A stretch of 11,395 bases of DNA from Candidatus Cloacimonadota bacterium (GCA_004375785.1 SOKM01000166.1:1-11395), one strand, 5' to 3'. Shown: positions 1-7,099, counted from the stretch's first letter. Notes: generated by a model from the letters alone, not told the origin. Translations and numbers: made by a program.

Positions 1-45
1 ACTACGCATCTTTACCAGTATCTCCTTAACATTTCTCTGTGCCAT
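1..45 (-). CDS. 5' end of an unidentified gene (cut by window edge)
   Basis: Only the first 15 codons are inside the window: ATG at 45-43 reads MAQRNVKEILVKMRS and continues off the left edge. A strong ribosome binding site, AGGAGGG, lies at 49-55 just upstream, which makes this a believable gene start. It is co-directional with the ribonuclease G gene but separated from it by a 189-bp repeat-bearing spacer. In many bacteria rplU (ribosomal protein L21) follows the ribonuclease gene, but these residues do not look like L21. There is a faint resemblance to N-termini of IS21-family IstA transposases (MA-x-R, then an I/V-K/R-E-I/V-L helix), but 15 residues are too few to assign a family. Confidence 0.55.
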   Translation of the reverse strand, partial: MAQRNVKEILVKMRS

Positions 46-90
46 TTTCCCTCCTAATTTTATATTACATTTGAAACGCTGATTTCAATG

Positions 91-138
91 GTAGGCGCAG
101 GGTTTATCCTGAACCATACGGTGCAGGGTTTAGCCTGC
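91..138 (+). repeat. Two degenerate REP-like hairpins
   Basis: GTAGGCGCAG (91-100) begins with the GTAG tetranucleotide that typically heads REP elements and runs into an imperfect hairpin (CAGG...CCTG, 97-110). A second hairpin at 123-138, GCAGG-GTTTAG-CCTGC, differs by one base from the perfect form GCAGGC-TTTA-GCCTGC, whose complement is present at 4604-4621. These look like decayed copies of the same dispersed element. No gene overlaps them. Confidence 0.55.
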
Positions 139-168
139 AAACTTAACTTCTTATAATACAATAAATTA

Positions 169-224
169 CGCACCTTAACCCCATTAGAAATATTTCTAAC
201 GGGGCAGGAAGGTCGCGGCTACCC
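169..224 (-). repeat. Nested double palindrome, REP-like with GTAG head
   Basis: The core at 179-204 is a 26-bp palindrome with arms CCCCATTAGAAA and TTTCTAACGGGG, a TA centre and one mismatch (183/200). It is enclosed by an outer stem, CGCACCTT (169-176) against AAGGTCGCG (209-217), which pairs with a single bulged C at 214. Read on the minus strand the unit begins GGGTAGCCGCGACC (224-211), so a GTAG head (222-219) precedes the outer stem, as in REP elements recognised by REP-associated tyrosine transposases. It lies 11 bp beyond the ribonuclease stop codon. No T-tract follows on either strand, so a mobile or structural repeat is more likely than an intrinsic terminator. Confidence 0.6.
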
Positions 225-234
225 AAAACCATCA

Positions 235-1743
235 TCACCCTAAAATTGTTTTTGTGATATCTTTCAGTTTCTCATTATCAAATATTGTTAATGCATCTAC
301 AGCAACTTCATTGTCCTTTACAAGATGTATAGAAATTCTGTACTTTCTCGAAAAGTAGGTAAGTGTCTCTGAGAATTCTTCAGTAAAGTAATCAATAAAA
401 GCTGGGTTGCCATAAATTGTTAAATTTCTATCTTTAAGGTTTTTAACATTCGATTCAAGGCCCCTTATAATTTTTAGTGAAAGGTGTGTCTGAGATAAAA
501 CCTTTCCCTTACCGCCACATGCAGGGCAGATGTTAAAGAAGGTTTGAGAAACACCAGGGCTTACCCTTTTTCTTGTCATCTCCATTAGCCCTAAATTGCT
601 TATCTCAAACACTTTATATCTTGCCCTATCATTTCTCATAGCTTTCTTAAATATTGAAAGAACCTTATTCTTGCTCACTTCCTTCTCCATATCAATAAAG
701 TCCACAACAATAATTCCTCCTAAATCCCTCAGACGTAACTGTTTTGCAATCTCTTCTGCAGCTTCAAGGTTCGTTGTGATCGCAAGTTCTTCTGGTACTG
801 TATCAGCTGAGGACTTACCACTATTCACATCAATTGCAGCAAGTGCTTCAGTCGACTCGATTATTATGTGCCCACCACTTTTCAGTTTAACCCTTCTATT
901 TAATATTTTATCAATTTCGTCCTGGATCTTATAAGTCTTAAAAATCGGTGGGTTCCCTCTGTACAATTTAACTTTATTTACCATCAGAGGAGTTAAAAGA
1001 CTAACATAACCATGAACTTTTTTATAAGAATCCTTTGAGTCCACAATAACTTCATCTATCTTTTCAGTAAAGAGGTCTCTCATCAATCTTATAATAAGTT
1101 CAGCATCCTTATGGATTAGAGCAGGAACATTCTTTTTTTCTTTCTTCAGTGCTCTTTTTTTAATTCGTGACCACAACCTTAAAAGGTTTTTGATGTCGGT
1201 TTTGAAATCATCAGTCTCCTTTCCTTCTGCAGCAGTTCTTATTATAAACCCTTTATCTTTCGGCTTATTCTTTCTCACAATCTTTTTTAATCTTTCCCTT
1301 TCCTTCCTATCAGAAATTTTTCTTGAGACTGCAACCTTGTTACGCATAGGTGTAAGAACAAGAAACTTACCAGGAATAGAAATATCCGTTGTTACTCTCG
1401 GCCCCTTATTTCCAAGAGGGTCTTTTATTACCTGAACAAGAATCTCATTTCCTGATTCTATGGGGAGTCGCTCGGATGCAGAAGAAAACTCCTCCTCTTC
1501 ATCAAAATCAATTTCTTCCTGAACTCTTGAAAGAGGAAGAAATGCTGCTTTCTCAGCACATATATTAACAAAAGCAGCCTGTAATCCAGAATGGATGGAA
1601 ACCACCCTTCCTTTATAAATATTCCCAACCATTCTTTCTATATCAGCTCTCTCTACAAAAAACTCTCTTAGTTCACCATTCTCGACCAGTGCTACCCTTA
1701 TTTCATTTACTGTAGTACTTAAAATAATTCTGTTCTCAGCCAT
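235..1743 (-). CDS. rng: Ribonuclease E/G family endoribonuclease
   Basis: Single-strand-specific endoribonuclease of the RNase E/G family, a cytoplasmic enzyme that matures rRNA and starts mRNA decay. The 502-residue length fits RNase G; the long C-terminal degradosome scaffold of RNase E is absent. An S1 RNA-binding domain covers about residues 38-118 (VGNIYKGRV...GLQAAFVN). The catalytic Mg-binding aspartates fall in AIDVNSGK (D305) and VVDFIDME (D348). The zinc-link motif CPACGGKG (C406, C409), which joins protomers, is present. The ATG at 1743 is supported by the family-like N-terminus (RIILSTTVNEIRVALVENG), although the upstream Shine-Dalgarno is weak (AGG about 12 bases away). It follows the radical SAM gene in the same direction across a 183-bp spacer. 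The stop codon is TGA. Confidence 0.95.
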   Translation of the reverse strand: MAENRIILSTTVNEIRVALVENGELREFFVERADIERMVGNIYKGRVVSIHSGLQAAFVNICAEKAAFLPLSRVQEEIDFDEEEEFSSASERLPIESGNEILVQVIKDPLGNKGPRVTTDISIPGKFLVLTPMRNKVAVSRKISDRKERERLKKIVRKNKPKDKGFIIRTAAEGKETDDFKTDIKNLLRLWSRIKKRALKKEKKNVPALIHKDAELIIRLMRDLFTEKIDEVIVDSKDSYKKVHGYVSLLTPLMVNKVKLYRGNPPIFKTYKIQDEIDKILNRRVKLKSGGHIIIESTEALAAIDVNSGKSSADTVPEELAITTNLEAAEEIAKQLRLRDLGGIIVVDFIDMEKEVSKNKVLSIFKKAMRNDRARYKVFEISNLGLMEMTRKRVSPGVSQTFFNICPACGGKGKVLSQTHLSLKIIRGLESNVKNLKDRNLTIYGNPAFIDYFTEEFSETLTYFSRKYRISIHLVKDNEVAVDALTIFDNEKLKDITKTILG

Positions 1744-1767
1744 TTCTTACTACCTAATTCCTTATTA

Positions 1768-1910
1768 GCCACAGAAATTCACAGAAAAACTCAGAAAATT
1801 ATAAATATCTATTTTTTGCTTAACTTCTGTGTTATTCTGTGGCAATTTAGATTTCCTTTCTGTGTTATTCTGTGGCAATTTAGATTTCCTTTCTGTGTTA
1901 TTCTGTGGCG
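1768..1910. repeat. 33-bp tandem repeats flanked by an inverted copy (MITE-like)
   Basis: Two exact 33-bp units at 1825-1857 and 1858-1890 are followed by a partial third at 1891-1910. Each unit starts with TTCTGTGTTATTCTGTGGC. An inverted copy of this core, GCCACAGAAATTCACAGAA, stands at 1768-1786; it matches the reverse complement at 16 of 19 positions, with only the central triplet different. The arrangement could fold into a long stem with the outermost right copy and resembles a small non-autonomous inverted-repeat element. It fills most of the spacer between the radical SAM and ribonuclease genes. AATTCC (1756-1761) and GGAATT (1923-1928) lie further out and may be coincidental. No protein is encoded here. 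Confidence 0.75.
1798..1803 (-). promoter_or_regulatory. Possible -10 box for the ribonuclease gene
   Basis: A perfect TATAAT occurs on the minus strand at 1803-1798, 55 bases before the ribonuclease ATG and inside the loop of the repeat element. No good -35 box lies 16-18 bases upstream (the sequence there is close to AAGTTA). It is a candidate separate promoter for rng, weakly supported because the region is very AT-rich. Confidence 0.25.
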
Positions 1911-1926
1911 TTTTTAATTATTGGAA

Positions 1927-4395
1927 TTAATAATCAAAGGGGTCAATTAGTTCTTCTCCCCTTTCAGCAAACATACTCATTCTTTCTATATTTAACCCAT
2001 TAAGGTTTTGAATTCCAAAGAAAGAGAGTATTTCATTGAGCTTCACACTACCCTCAGGAAGAAACCTGATAAGTATGTCTATATCATTATTATGTCTTTT
2101 TAACGTATGGACAAAAGGTTTTATATCGAGTTCAATCTCCACATCTTCTTTTTTCCTTTTTACAATTGCACAATCTTTTTTTAAAAACTCTTTTATTCTC
2201 TCCTCAGGAATTTCGATTGGTCCAACCCTATAATGAAGAAGTGAAACAATCTTTGAGATAGATGGAGATTTTATAAATACAGATTTTACATCTATAATCT
2301 CCAAACCTTCCGGTAGAACCCCATTAAGCATTGATTTCACATCGTCTGAAAATGGCTGCTCAAAGAAAAGGTCAAAATATTCTTTTGTTCCTGAAACACT
2401 TAAAGGAAGGGGCGGTCCAAAAGCAATCCTTAGCCGTTTTCTGAAGCCTTTTGTATATGCAACATTTATACCTGTTCTCCTTATAGCTCTTGTTATAAGT
2501 CTAATTGTATCCAGATGTGAAATAAATATTAAGTCTCCTCTTTTGGAAAATCTAACTCTTACTCTTATCTTTGAAAATGGTGAAAATGTAACTTTCTTCC
2601 TCTTTCTCCGACCAAATTGAAAATCTTCCTCCCTGCTACTTTTTACACTAATCTTATCCCTCTTCATAAATGTCTCTTCATCGCAAACACCACAATTATT
2701 GCATGAGGATTTTGCACAGTCTAAAGTCTCTTTCCCAAGTCTTGCCTTTTCTTCTTCCCTCTCAAGAAATTGGTTTTCTACACCCGTATCAATAAAAGCC
2801 CAGGGTAATTCAGCACTCTTCAAGGAAGAGGTAAATTGGAATGGGTCTACCCCTGTATCATCAAAAGCATTTTTCCATATACTGAAATTAAACTCTTCGC
2901 TCCATTCTTCAAACCGAGACCCCATCTTCCAGGCAGTCTCAATAACCTTTGAGAGCAATCTTGTTCCCCTCGAAAAAGCAGCTTCAAGGAAAGAAACTTC
3001 TGGTTTTCTCCAGTTTAACTCTATCCTCATTTTATCGAATTCATTTATAATAAAAGTTTCCTTCTCTTTCAGAAGCTCCTGCGAATCCTGCGCCATCCGT
3101 TGAAAAGGTGTATGAGGTTTTGGAACAAAGGGAGAAATGCTAATCTTTAGAGCATTTCTTCCTGTGATTCTCTGTATCCTTTTCACAAGGTCAATAATAC
3201 CTTCTAGATCCTGTGATGTTTCTGTTGGTAAACCTATCATAAAATAGAGTTTCAGTTTTTTCCAGCCATTCTTTATTGCTACTTCACAGGAGTTGAGGAT
3301 AACATCATCCGTTATATTCTTATTAATAACCCTTCTCAGCCTTTCGGTTCCTGCTTCAGGTGCCAGCGTAAGTGAAGACTTTCTCATATCCTTAAGAACA
3401 TTTGCAAATTCCTGGGTTATAGCATCACCTCGTAGTGATGGTAAAGAGATGGATGTATTAACAATCTTGGATTTTAAAGATTTTATAATACCATCTATCT
3501 TCGTATGGTCGGTCGCAGAAAGAGAAAGAAGTGAAACCTCGTCCCATCCTGTTTTCCTAATTCCTTCTGTAGCAACACTAACCACATCATCAACAGAAAG
3601 TTCTCTTACCGGTCTTGATATAAAGCCTGCCTGACAGAAACGGCATCCTTGCGTGCATCCCCGCATTATCTCAACCGTTAATCTATCATGTGTAATTGGA
3701 ATATATGGAACCACAGGAGAGGTGGGATAATTCTCTCTTGTGAGTTCCTTAAGATATCTTCTCCTCACTATTTCATCATCGGAATGGAGAGATGGGACAT
3801 ATACACCCGGAATGGTTTTGAATGCTTCAAGAATCTTCTTTCTTTCGACATTCTGTGCTTTGAGAGGTTTGAAAACATCTATTATTTCATTAATAACTTC
3901 CTCACCTTCGCCTATAACTACCGCATCAAGAAAATCAGCAACTGGTTCTGGATTAGACATAGCAGTTCCTCCAGCAATAATAATCGGGTCCTTCTCGCCT
4001 CTCATTTTTGAATATATGGGGATGTTGGCAAGGTCAAGTATATTGAGCATATTGGTATATGTAAGTTCATACTCAAGGCTAAAACCTATAATGTCAAACA
4101 GGGAAAGCTCCGTTCTAGTCTCGAGTGTAAATATCGGTATTCTTTTATGCCTCAAGAGAATTTCAAAATCACGCCATACCGCAAACACTCTCTCACACAG
4201 CGCATCATCTCTTCTGTTAATAATGTTGTAAAGAATGCTGATACCATAATTGCTCATGCCTATCTCGTACAGGTCGGGATAAGAAAGTGCAATCTTTACA
4301 TCAACACACCTGTGGTCCTTTACAACAGCATTTAATTCCTTTCCTATGTATCTTCCTGGCTTTATAACAGAAGATAAATATCTTTCTAAATTCAA
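1927..4395 (-). CDS. B12-binding-type radical SAM / DUF2344 fusion protein (TIGR03960 + TIGR03936)
   Basis: Conserved protein of unproven function that recurs beside RNase G genes in bacteria. A cobalamin-binding-like domain spans roughly residues 30-190. The radical SAM domain follows, with the iron-sulphur motif C247-x3-C251-x2-C254 inside MRGCTQGCRFC and a later LYFMIGLPTE strand. A cysteine cluster (C560, C565, C568, C571) ends this part. Residues about 608-815 form the DUF2344 domain (FISHLDTIRLITRAIRR, then a YTKGF-like stretch and FGPPLPL). The two modules are separate proteins in many genomes; here they are one 822-residue chain. The start is TTG at 4395, because the frame closes just upstream (TAA at 4401-4399), the next ATG lies 47 codons in, and the N-terminus (LERYLSSVIKPGRYIGKE) fits the family. 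No convincing Shine-Dalgarno precedes it. Confidence 0.9.
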   Translation of the reverse strand: MNLERYLSSVIKPGRYIGKELNAVVKDHRCVDVKIALSYPDLYEIGMSNYGISILYNIINRRDDALCERVFAVWRDFEILLRHKRIPIFTLETRTELSLFDIIGFSLEYELTYTNMLNILDLANIPIYSKMRGEKDPIIIAGGTAMSNPEPVADFLDAVVIGEGEEVINEIIDVFKPLKAQNVERKKILEAFKTIPGVYVPSLHSDDEIVRRRYLKELTRENYPTSPVVPYIPITHDRLTVEIMRGCTQGCRFCQAGFISRPVRELSVDDVVSVATEGIRKTGWDEVSLLSLSATDHTKIDGIIKSLKSKIVNTSISLPSLRGDAITQEFANVLKDMRKSSLTLAPEAGTERLRRVINKNITDDVILNSCEVAIKNGWKKLKLYFMIGLPTETSQDLEGIIDLVKRIQRITGRNALKISISPFVPKPHTPFQRMAQDSQELLKEKETFIINEFDKMRIELNWRKPEVSFLEAAFSRGTRLLSKVIETAWKMGSRFEEWSEEFNFSIWKNAFDDTGVDPFQFTSSLKSAELPWAFIDTGVENQFLEREEEKARLGKETLDCAKSSCNNCGVCDEETFMKRDKISVKSSREEDFQFGRRKRKKVTFSPFSKIRVRVRFSKRGDLIFISHLDTIRLITRAIRRTGINVAYTKGFRKRLRIAFGPPLPLSVSGTKEYFDLFFEQPFSDDVKSMLNGVLPEGLEIIDVKSVFIKSPSISKIVSLLHYRVGPIEIPEERIKEFLKKDCAIVKRKKEDVEIELDIKPFVHTLKRHNNDIDILIRFLPEGSVKLNEILSFFGIQNLNGLNIERMSMFAERGEELIDPFDY

Positions 4396-4713
4396 TGTTT
4401 AGGTTCTATTTTTAGCGACGACAAAAAAGTCGTCATTGCGAGTATCGTATCGGAGCCTGTCCTGAGCCCTTCGTTTCACTCAAGGGTAAACTCCGCGAAG
4501 GAAAGCAATCCCACTATTACAGCCGGAGGCATTTTCTTACAGCGAAGTGTTTTATATTCAGCGTAGCGTCTTCTCACAGTTTTATATTTACATCTTACAT
4601 CCACGCAGGCTAAAGCCTGCGGCTACCTACTCTCAACTGCCTTCACTATTTACTATCTATCTCTCTTCACTATTCTCTGGTATTCTGATGTTCTGATGCT
4701 CTTCCTCTATTCC
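4396..4713. other. 318-bp spacer built from dispersed repeats, no gene
   Basis: No coding sequence is seen on either strand between the radical SAM gene and porB. The spacer contains a GACGAC-A6-GTCGTC hairpin (4417-4434). Next comes GTCATTGCGAG (4432-4442) paired at a distance with GCAATCCC (4505-4512), around nested stems CGGAG/CTCCG (4451-4455, 4491-4495) and CCCTT/AAGGG (4467-4471, 4482-4486). Two TTACATC heptamers (4588-4601) and a REP-like hairpin (4604-4627) follow. Further on are CTTCACTATT twice and TTCTGATG twice in tandem (4683-4698). These motifs look like pieces of genome-wide repeat families. No stem with a T-tract was found, so no terminator is called for porB. Confidence 0.6.
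4604..4627 (-). repeat. REP-like palindrome with GTAG head, best copy in window
   Basis: On the minus strand the element begins GGTAGC (4627-4622) and continues into a perfect 7-bp stem, CGCAGGC (4621-4615) / GCCTGCG (4610-4604), with a TTTA loop that can close by one more pair. A GTAG tetranucleotide placed just before a hairpin is the signature of REP elements mobilised by REP-associated (IS200-like) tyrosine transposases. No such transposase is in the window. It lies downstream of porB and upstream of the radical SAM gene. There is no T-tract, so a terminator role is unlikely. Confidence 0.65.
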
Positions 4714-5616
4714 CTATGCCCTTACCTGAACCTCCAAATCCATGCCTGCCTTTTTAAGAAGTTTATTGTATGTGTCAATTACATTCTTTTGAATTTTATC
4801 TATCTCTTTCTCGCTAAGATGTCTGAACCTTCCCTGTCGTTCGAGGAATTCCTTTACTGGCCGGGGCTTTTTAATCACCTTGTTGATAGTGTACTTCTCT
4901 CCATTTTCTATCTCGTAAATAGGGAAATAACAGGTTGTAACTGCCAATTTAGCCAGTTTAATACTCTCCTCTGGCAGCGATTTCCATCCTGGAGGACAGG
5001 AGCTGAAGATATGCAGGAATTTCGTTCCTGGAATTTCTCTTGCTTTTTTAACCTTTTTAATAAAATCCTCCGGATAAGCAACATTTGCTGTTGCTGTATA
5101 AGGAATCCTGTGAGCAGCCATTATTCTCACCATATCCTTCTTTGGCATCTTCTTGAAATGCTTCACAGGGGTTGTCGATGTCCAGGCACCATAAGGAGTT
5201 GCAGAACTTCTCTGGATTCCGGTATTCATATATGCTTCATTATCATAACAGATATAAATAATATTATCATTCCTTTCTGCTGCTCCTGAAAGTGCCTGAA
5301 TACCAATATCAAAAGTCCCGCCATCACCCGCCCAGGCAACCACATTGGTTTCCTTCTTCCCAAGTGCATCAAGACCTGCCCGAATACCCGATGCGACACA
5401 GGCAGCTGTCTCAAATGCAGTGTGAAACAGAGGAACCTTGAGTGATGTATGAGGGAATGGACCATCTATTACCGACCAGCAGCATGCTGGCATATCTAAA
5501 ATTGTATTCTGTCCCAGTGCTTTAAGGGCGTATCTCATACAGAGTGTAGCACCACATCCCTGACATGCCAGGTGACCTGAACCAACAAGTTCCTCTTCCG
5601 GGATTGAGAGTTTCAT
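4714..5616 (-). CDS. porB: 2-oxoacid:ferredoxin oxidoreductase beta subunit (pyruvate synthase PorB)
   Basis: Thiamine-diphosphate-binding beta subunit of a four-subunit pyruvate:ferredoxin oxidoreductase, cytoplasmic. From the chosen start the protein has 300 residues. ACQGCGA near the N-terminus (C18, C21), C45/C46 and C207 are the probable iron-sulphur ligands. The ThDP/Mg motif GDGGTFDIG begins at residue 98 and continues to YDNEAYMNTGIQRS, a stretch characteristic of PorB. The open frame extends six codons further upstream, but ATG at 5616 is preferred: it overlaps the porA stop as ATGA, has an AAGGGG ribosome binding site in the end of porA, and yields MKLSIPEEE. It is the last gene of the operon. 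A 2-oxoisovalerate enzyme (VorB) is closely similar and cannot be excluded. Confidence 0.93.
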   Translation of the reverse strand: MKLSIPEEELVGSGHLACQGCGATLCMRYALKALGQNTILDMPACCWSVIDGPFPHTSLKVPLFHTAFETAACVASGIRAGLDALGKKETNVVAWAGDGGTFDIGIQALSGAAERNDNIIYICYDNEAYMNTGIQRSSATPYGAWTSTTPVKHFKKMPKKDMVRIMAAHRIPYTATANVAYPEDFIKKVKKAREIPGTKFLHIFSSCPPGWKSLPEESIKLAKLAVTTCYFPIYEIENGEKYTINKVIKKPRPVKEFLERQGRFRHLSEKEIDKIQKNVIDTYNKLLKKAGMDLEVQVRA

Positions 5617-6767
5617 AATTTGACCCCTTTCCATAAAATATCTTTTTCTGGTTTATCACTTTTAATGGTATCGTTCACAATCTCTTTTATATCTTCAACT
5701 GTAACATCCCTTCCTCCAAGACCTGTGATGTATCCCCAGATAGGAGAAGCGTTTTTACAGTTGTATAAAGCCGATTTTATCTCCTGTGCAAATATACCAC
5801 TATGTCCAAACGAGATATTTCTATCAATAACCGCAACCTTTCTTCTATTACAAAGCAATTCCCTTATCTCTTCTGTCGGAAAAGGCCTGAAAACCCTTAC
5901 TCTCAAAAGCCCAACCTTCTTGCCTTCATTCCTTAATTCATCTATTGCGACATGTGCTGTGCTCGCTACTGTGGAAGAAGCAACAAGAACTAAATCTGCA
6001 TCATCCATCTTGTATTTTTCTATAAGACCATATTGTCTGCCGAACATCTCTCCAAACTCTTTACCTGTCTCTTTGATTAATCGCTTGGCATCTTGAATAG
6101 CCTCTTCTATCTTATATCGAAGCTCGTAGTATCCATCGGGACCTGTCAATCCTCCAAATGTATGTGGTTCTTCTGGGTCAAGTCTATACCGTGGGTTAAA
6201 AGGTGGTAAGTATTCATCAACAAGTTTCTGGTCGGGTACATCTACTACTTCAGATGTATGTGAAAGACAAAACGCATCGAGAACTATCATACTCGGAAGT
6301 AGCACCTGTTCAGAAACCTTGAACGCCTGGACTACGGTGTCAAGTACTTCCTGGTTACTCTGAGCGTAAAACTGGAGACACCCGGTATCTCTTTGCGAAA
6401 GGCTGTCATTCTGGTCTGTCCATATGGTCCAGGGTGGCCCCATTGCTCTATTTATATTTCCTATCACTACGGGTAATCTTCCACCGACTGCCCAGTGTAT
6501 CATTTCATGCATAAGTGCAAGCCCCTGAGCGCTTGTCGCAGTAAAAGTTCTTGCCCCAACTGCTGAAGCTCCACAACAGGCTGCAAGTGCAGAATGCTCT
6601 GATTCAACTTTTATAAACTCTGCATCGAGTCTCTTATCAGCACATATTTCTGAAAGAAGTTCAACCACCTGCGTCTGGGGAGTTATCGGATATGCTGCAA
6701 TGACCTGAACCCTCGAAATCATTGCACCATAAGAAAGGGCATGGTTTCCCATAATAACCTGTTTCAT
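5613..6767 (-). CDS. porA: 2-oxoacid:ferredoxin oxidoreductase alpha subunit (pyruvate synthase PorA)
   Basis: Alpha subunit of the same oxidoreductase; it supplies the pyrimidine-binding half of the ThDP site and the substrate pocket. The 384-residue protein shows AYPITPQTQVVE (residues 25-36), the conserved ESEHSA segment with its cofactor-activating glutamate (55-60), and DQNDSLSQRDTG (118-129), which is typical of PorA. The second transketolase-like domain runs from about residue 255 to the end, including VGLLRVRVFRPFP. The open frame reaches back to 6827, but ATG at 6767 is the likely start: it overlaps the porD stop (ATGA) and has GAGGAGG just upstream, and the extra 20 residues look unlike the family. 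Translational coupling with both neighbours is expected. Confidence 0.94.
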   Translation of the reverse strand: MKQVIMGNHALSYGAMISRVQVIAAYPITPQTQVVELLSEICADKRLDAEFIKVESEHSALAACCGASAVGARTFTATSAQGLALMHEMIHWAVGGRLPVVIGNINRAMGPPWTIWTDQNDSLSQRDTGCLQFYAQSNQEVLDTVVQAFKVSEQVLLPSMIVLDAFCLSHTSEVVDVPDQKLVDEYLPPFNPRYRLDPEEPHTFGGLTGPDGYYELRYKIEEAIQDAKRLIKETGKEFGEMFGRQYGLIEKYKMDDADLVLVASSTVASTAHVAIDELRNEGKKVGLLRVRVFRPFPTEEIRELLCNRRKVAVIDRNISFGHSGIFAQEIKSALYNCKNASPIWGYITGLGGRDVTVEDIKEIVNDTIKSDKPEKDILWKGVKL

Positions 6768-7051
6768 CTGCCCTCCTCTACAAGTGAAATACATTTTTTC
6801 GGACACTCTTCTACACAGATACCACAACCCTTACAATAATCGTAATCTATTACAGGCTTATCATCCTCGATATAGATTGATATATCAGGACAGAATTTCC
6901 AGCATATCATACACATTATACAATTTTCATAATCTATGATAGGCCTCATATTACGCCAGGCACCTGTTTTGTTGAATAACATTGAATCAATAGACATTGC
7001 ATTTAAGGGGATATCTTTTGCGCTCTTGTAGACAATCTTTTTCTTTGACAT
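6764..7051 (-). CDS. porD: 2-oxoacid:ferredoxin oxidoreductase delta subunit (PorD, 2x[4Fe-4S] ferredoxin)
   Basis: Small electron-transfer subunit of 95 residues. It carries two classic 4Fe-4S motifs, CIMCMICWKFCP (C44, C47, C50, C54) and CKGCGICVEECP (C73, C76, C79, C83), which relay electrons from the ThDP site to external ferredoxin. The segment NKTGAWRNMRPIID just before the first cluster is typical of PorD. The ribosome binding site GAGGAGG sits 5 bases before the ATG. The stop overlaps the porA start, while a 72-bp gap containing a possible 15-codon ORF separates it from porC. The N-terminal 25 residues are poorly conserved in the family, so the exact start depends mainly on the good binding site. 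Confidence 0.95.
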   Translation of the reverse strand: MSKKKIVYKSAKDIPLNAMSIDSMLFNKTGAWRNMRPIIDYENCIMCMICWKFCPDISIYIEDDKPVIDYDYCKGCGICVEECPKKCISLVEEGR

Positions 7052-7099
7052 CTACTCCTCCTCAAATTTTAACTTTTCTGCTCGTGGTTTGTAACTCAT
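7052..7099 (-). CDS. Possible 15-residue small ORF between porC and porD
   Basis: ATG at 7099-7097 reads MSYKPRAEKLKFEEE and stops with TAG at 7054-7052, directly abutting the porD ATG (TAGATG). It has its own good ribosome binding site, AAAGGAG, four bases before the ATG. Its last codons (GAG GAG GAG) contain the porD ribosome binding site. This geometry would couple porD translation to the small ORF, either as a leader peptide or as a real micro-subunit. I recognise no family. It could instead be an accident of a purine-rich spacer, especially as the upstream binding site comes from a repeat-like sequence. Confidence 0.35.
   Translation of the reverse strand: MSYKPRAEKLKFEEE

Noticed and set aside
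179..204. 26-bp palindrome as an intrinsic terminator of the ribonuclease gene
   Set aside because: The strand leaving the stem reads TTAAGGTGCG with no T-tract, and the stem is nested in a second hairpin with a GTAG head.
1825..1910. 33-bp repeats as a CRISPR array
   Set aside because: The units are strictly tandem with no unique spacers between them, and no cas genes are present.
3740..4231. Plus-strand open frame of 163 codons opposite the radical SAM gene
   Set aside because: It is antisense to conserved domain sequence, serine-rich and without family features, so treated as a shadow.
4417..4434. GACGAC-A6-GTCGTC hairpin as a terminator or regulatory stem for the radical SAM gene
   Set aside because: The A/T run is the loop, not a tail. 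There is no upstream plus-strand gene, and the hairpin merges into a repeat (GTCATTGCGAG), so a regulatory role cannot be supported.
4401..4436. Short minus-strand ORF starting at ATG 4436 and ending at the TTG start of the radical SAM gene
   Set aside because: It is encoded by repeat/hairpin sequence, has no ribosome binding site and no sign of selection; the TTGA overlap is probably accidental.
4696..5289. Plus-strand open frame of 197 codons opposite porB
   Set aside because: It is antisense to a clearly conserved gene and has no recognisable domain; its composition is that of a complementary-strand shadow.
4714..5634. Longer porB start at 5634
   Set aside because: ATG 5616 overlaps the porA stop as ATGA and gives the family-like N-terminus; the upstream ATG lies inside porA.
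5613..6827. Longer porA start at 6827
   Set aside because: The extra 20 residues overlap porD and look unlike the family, whereas ATG 6767 has a strong ribosome site and an ATGA overlap with porD.
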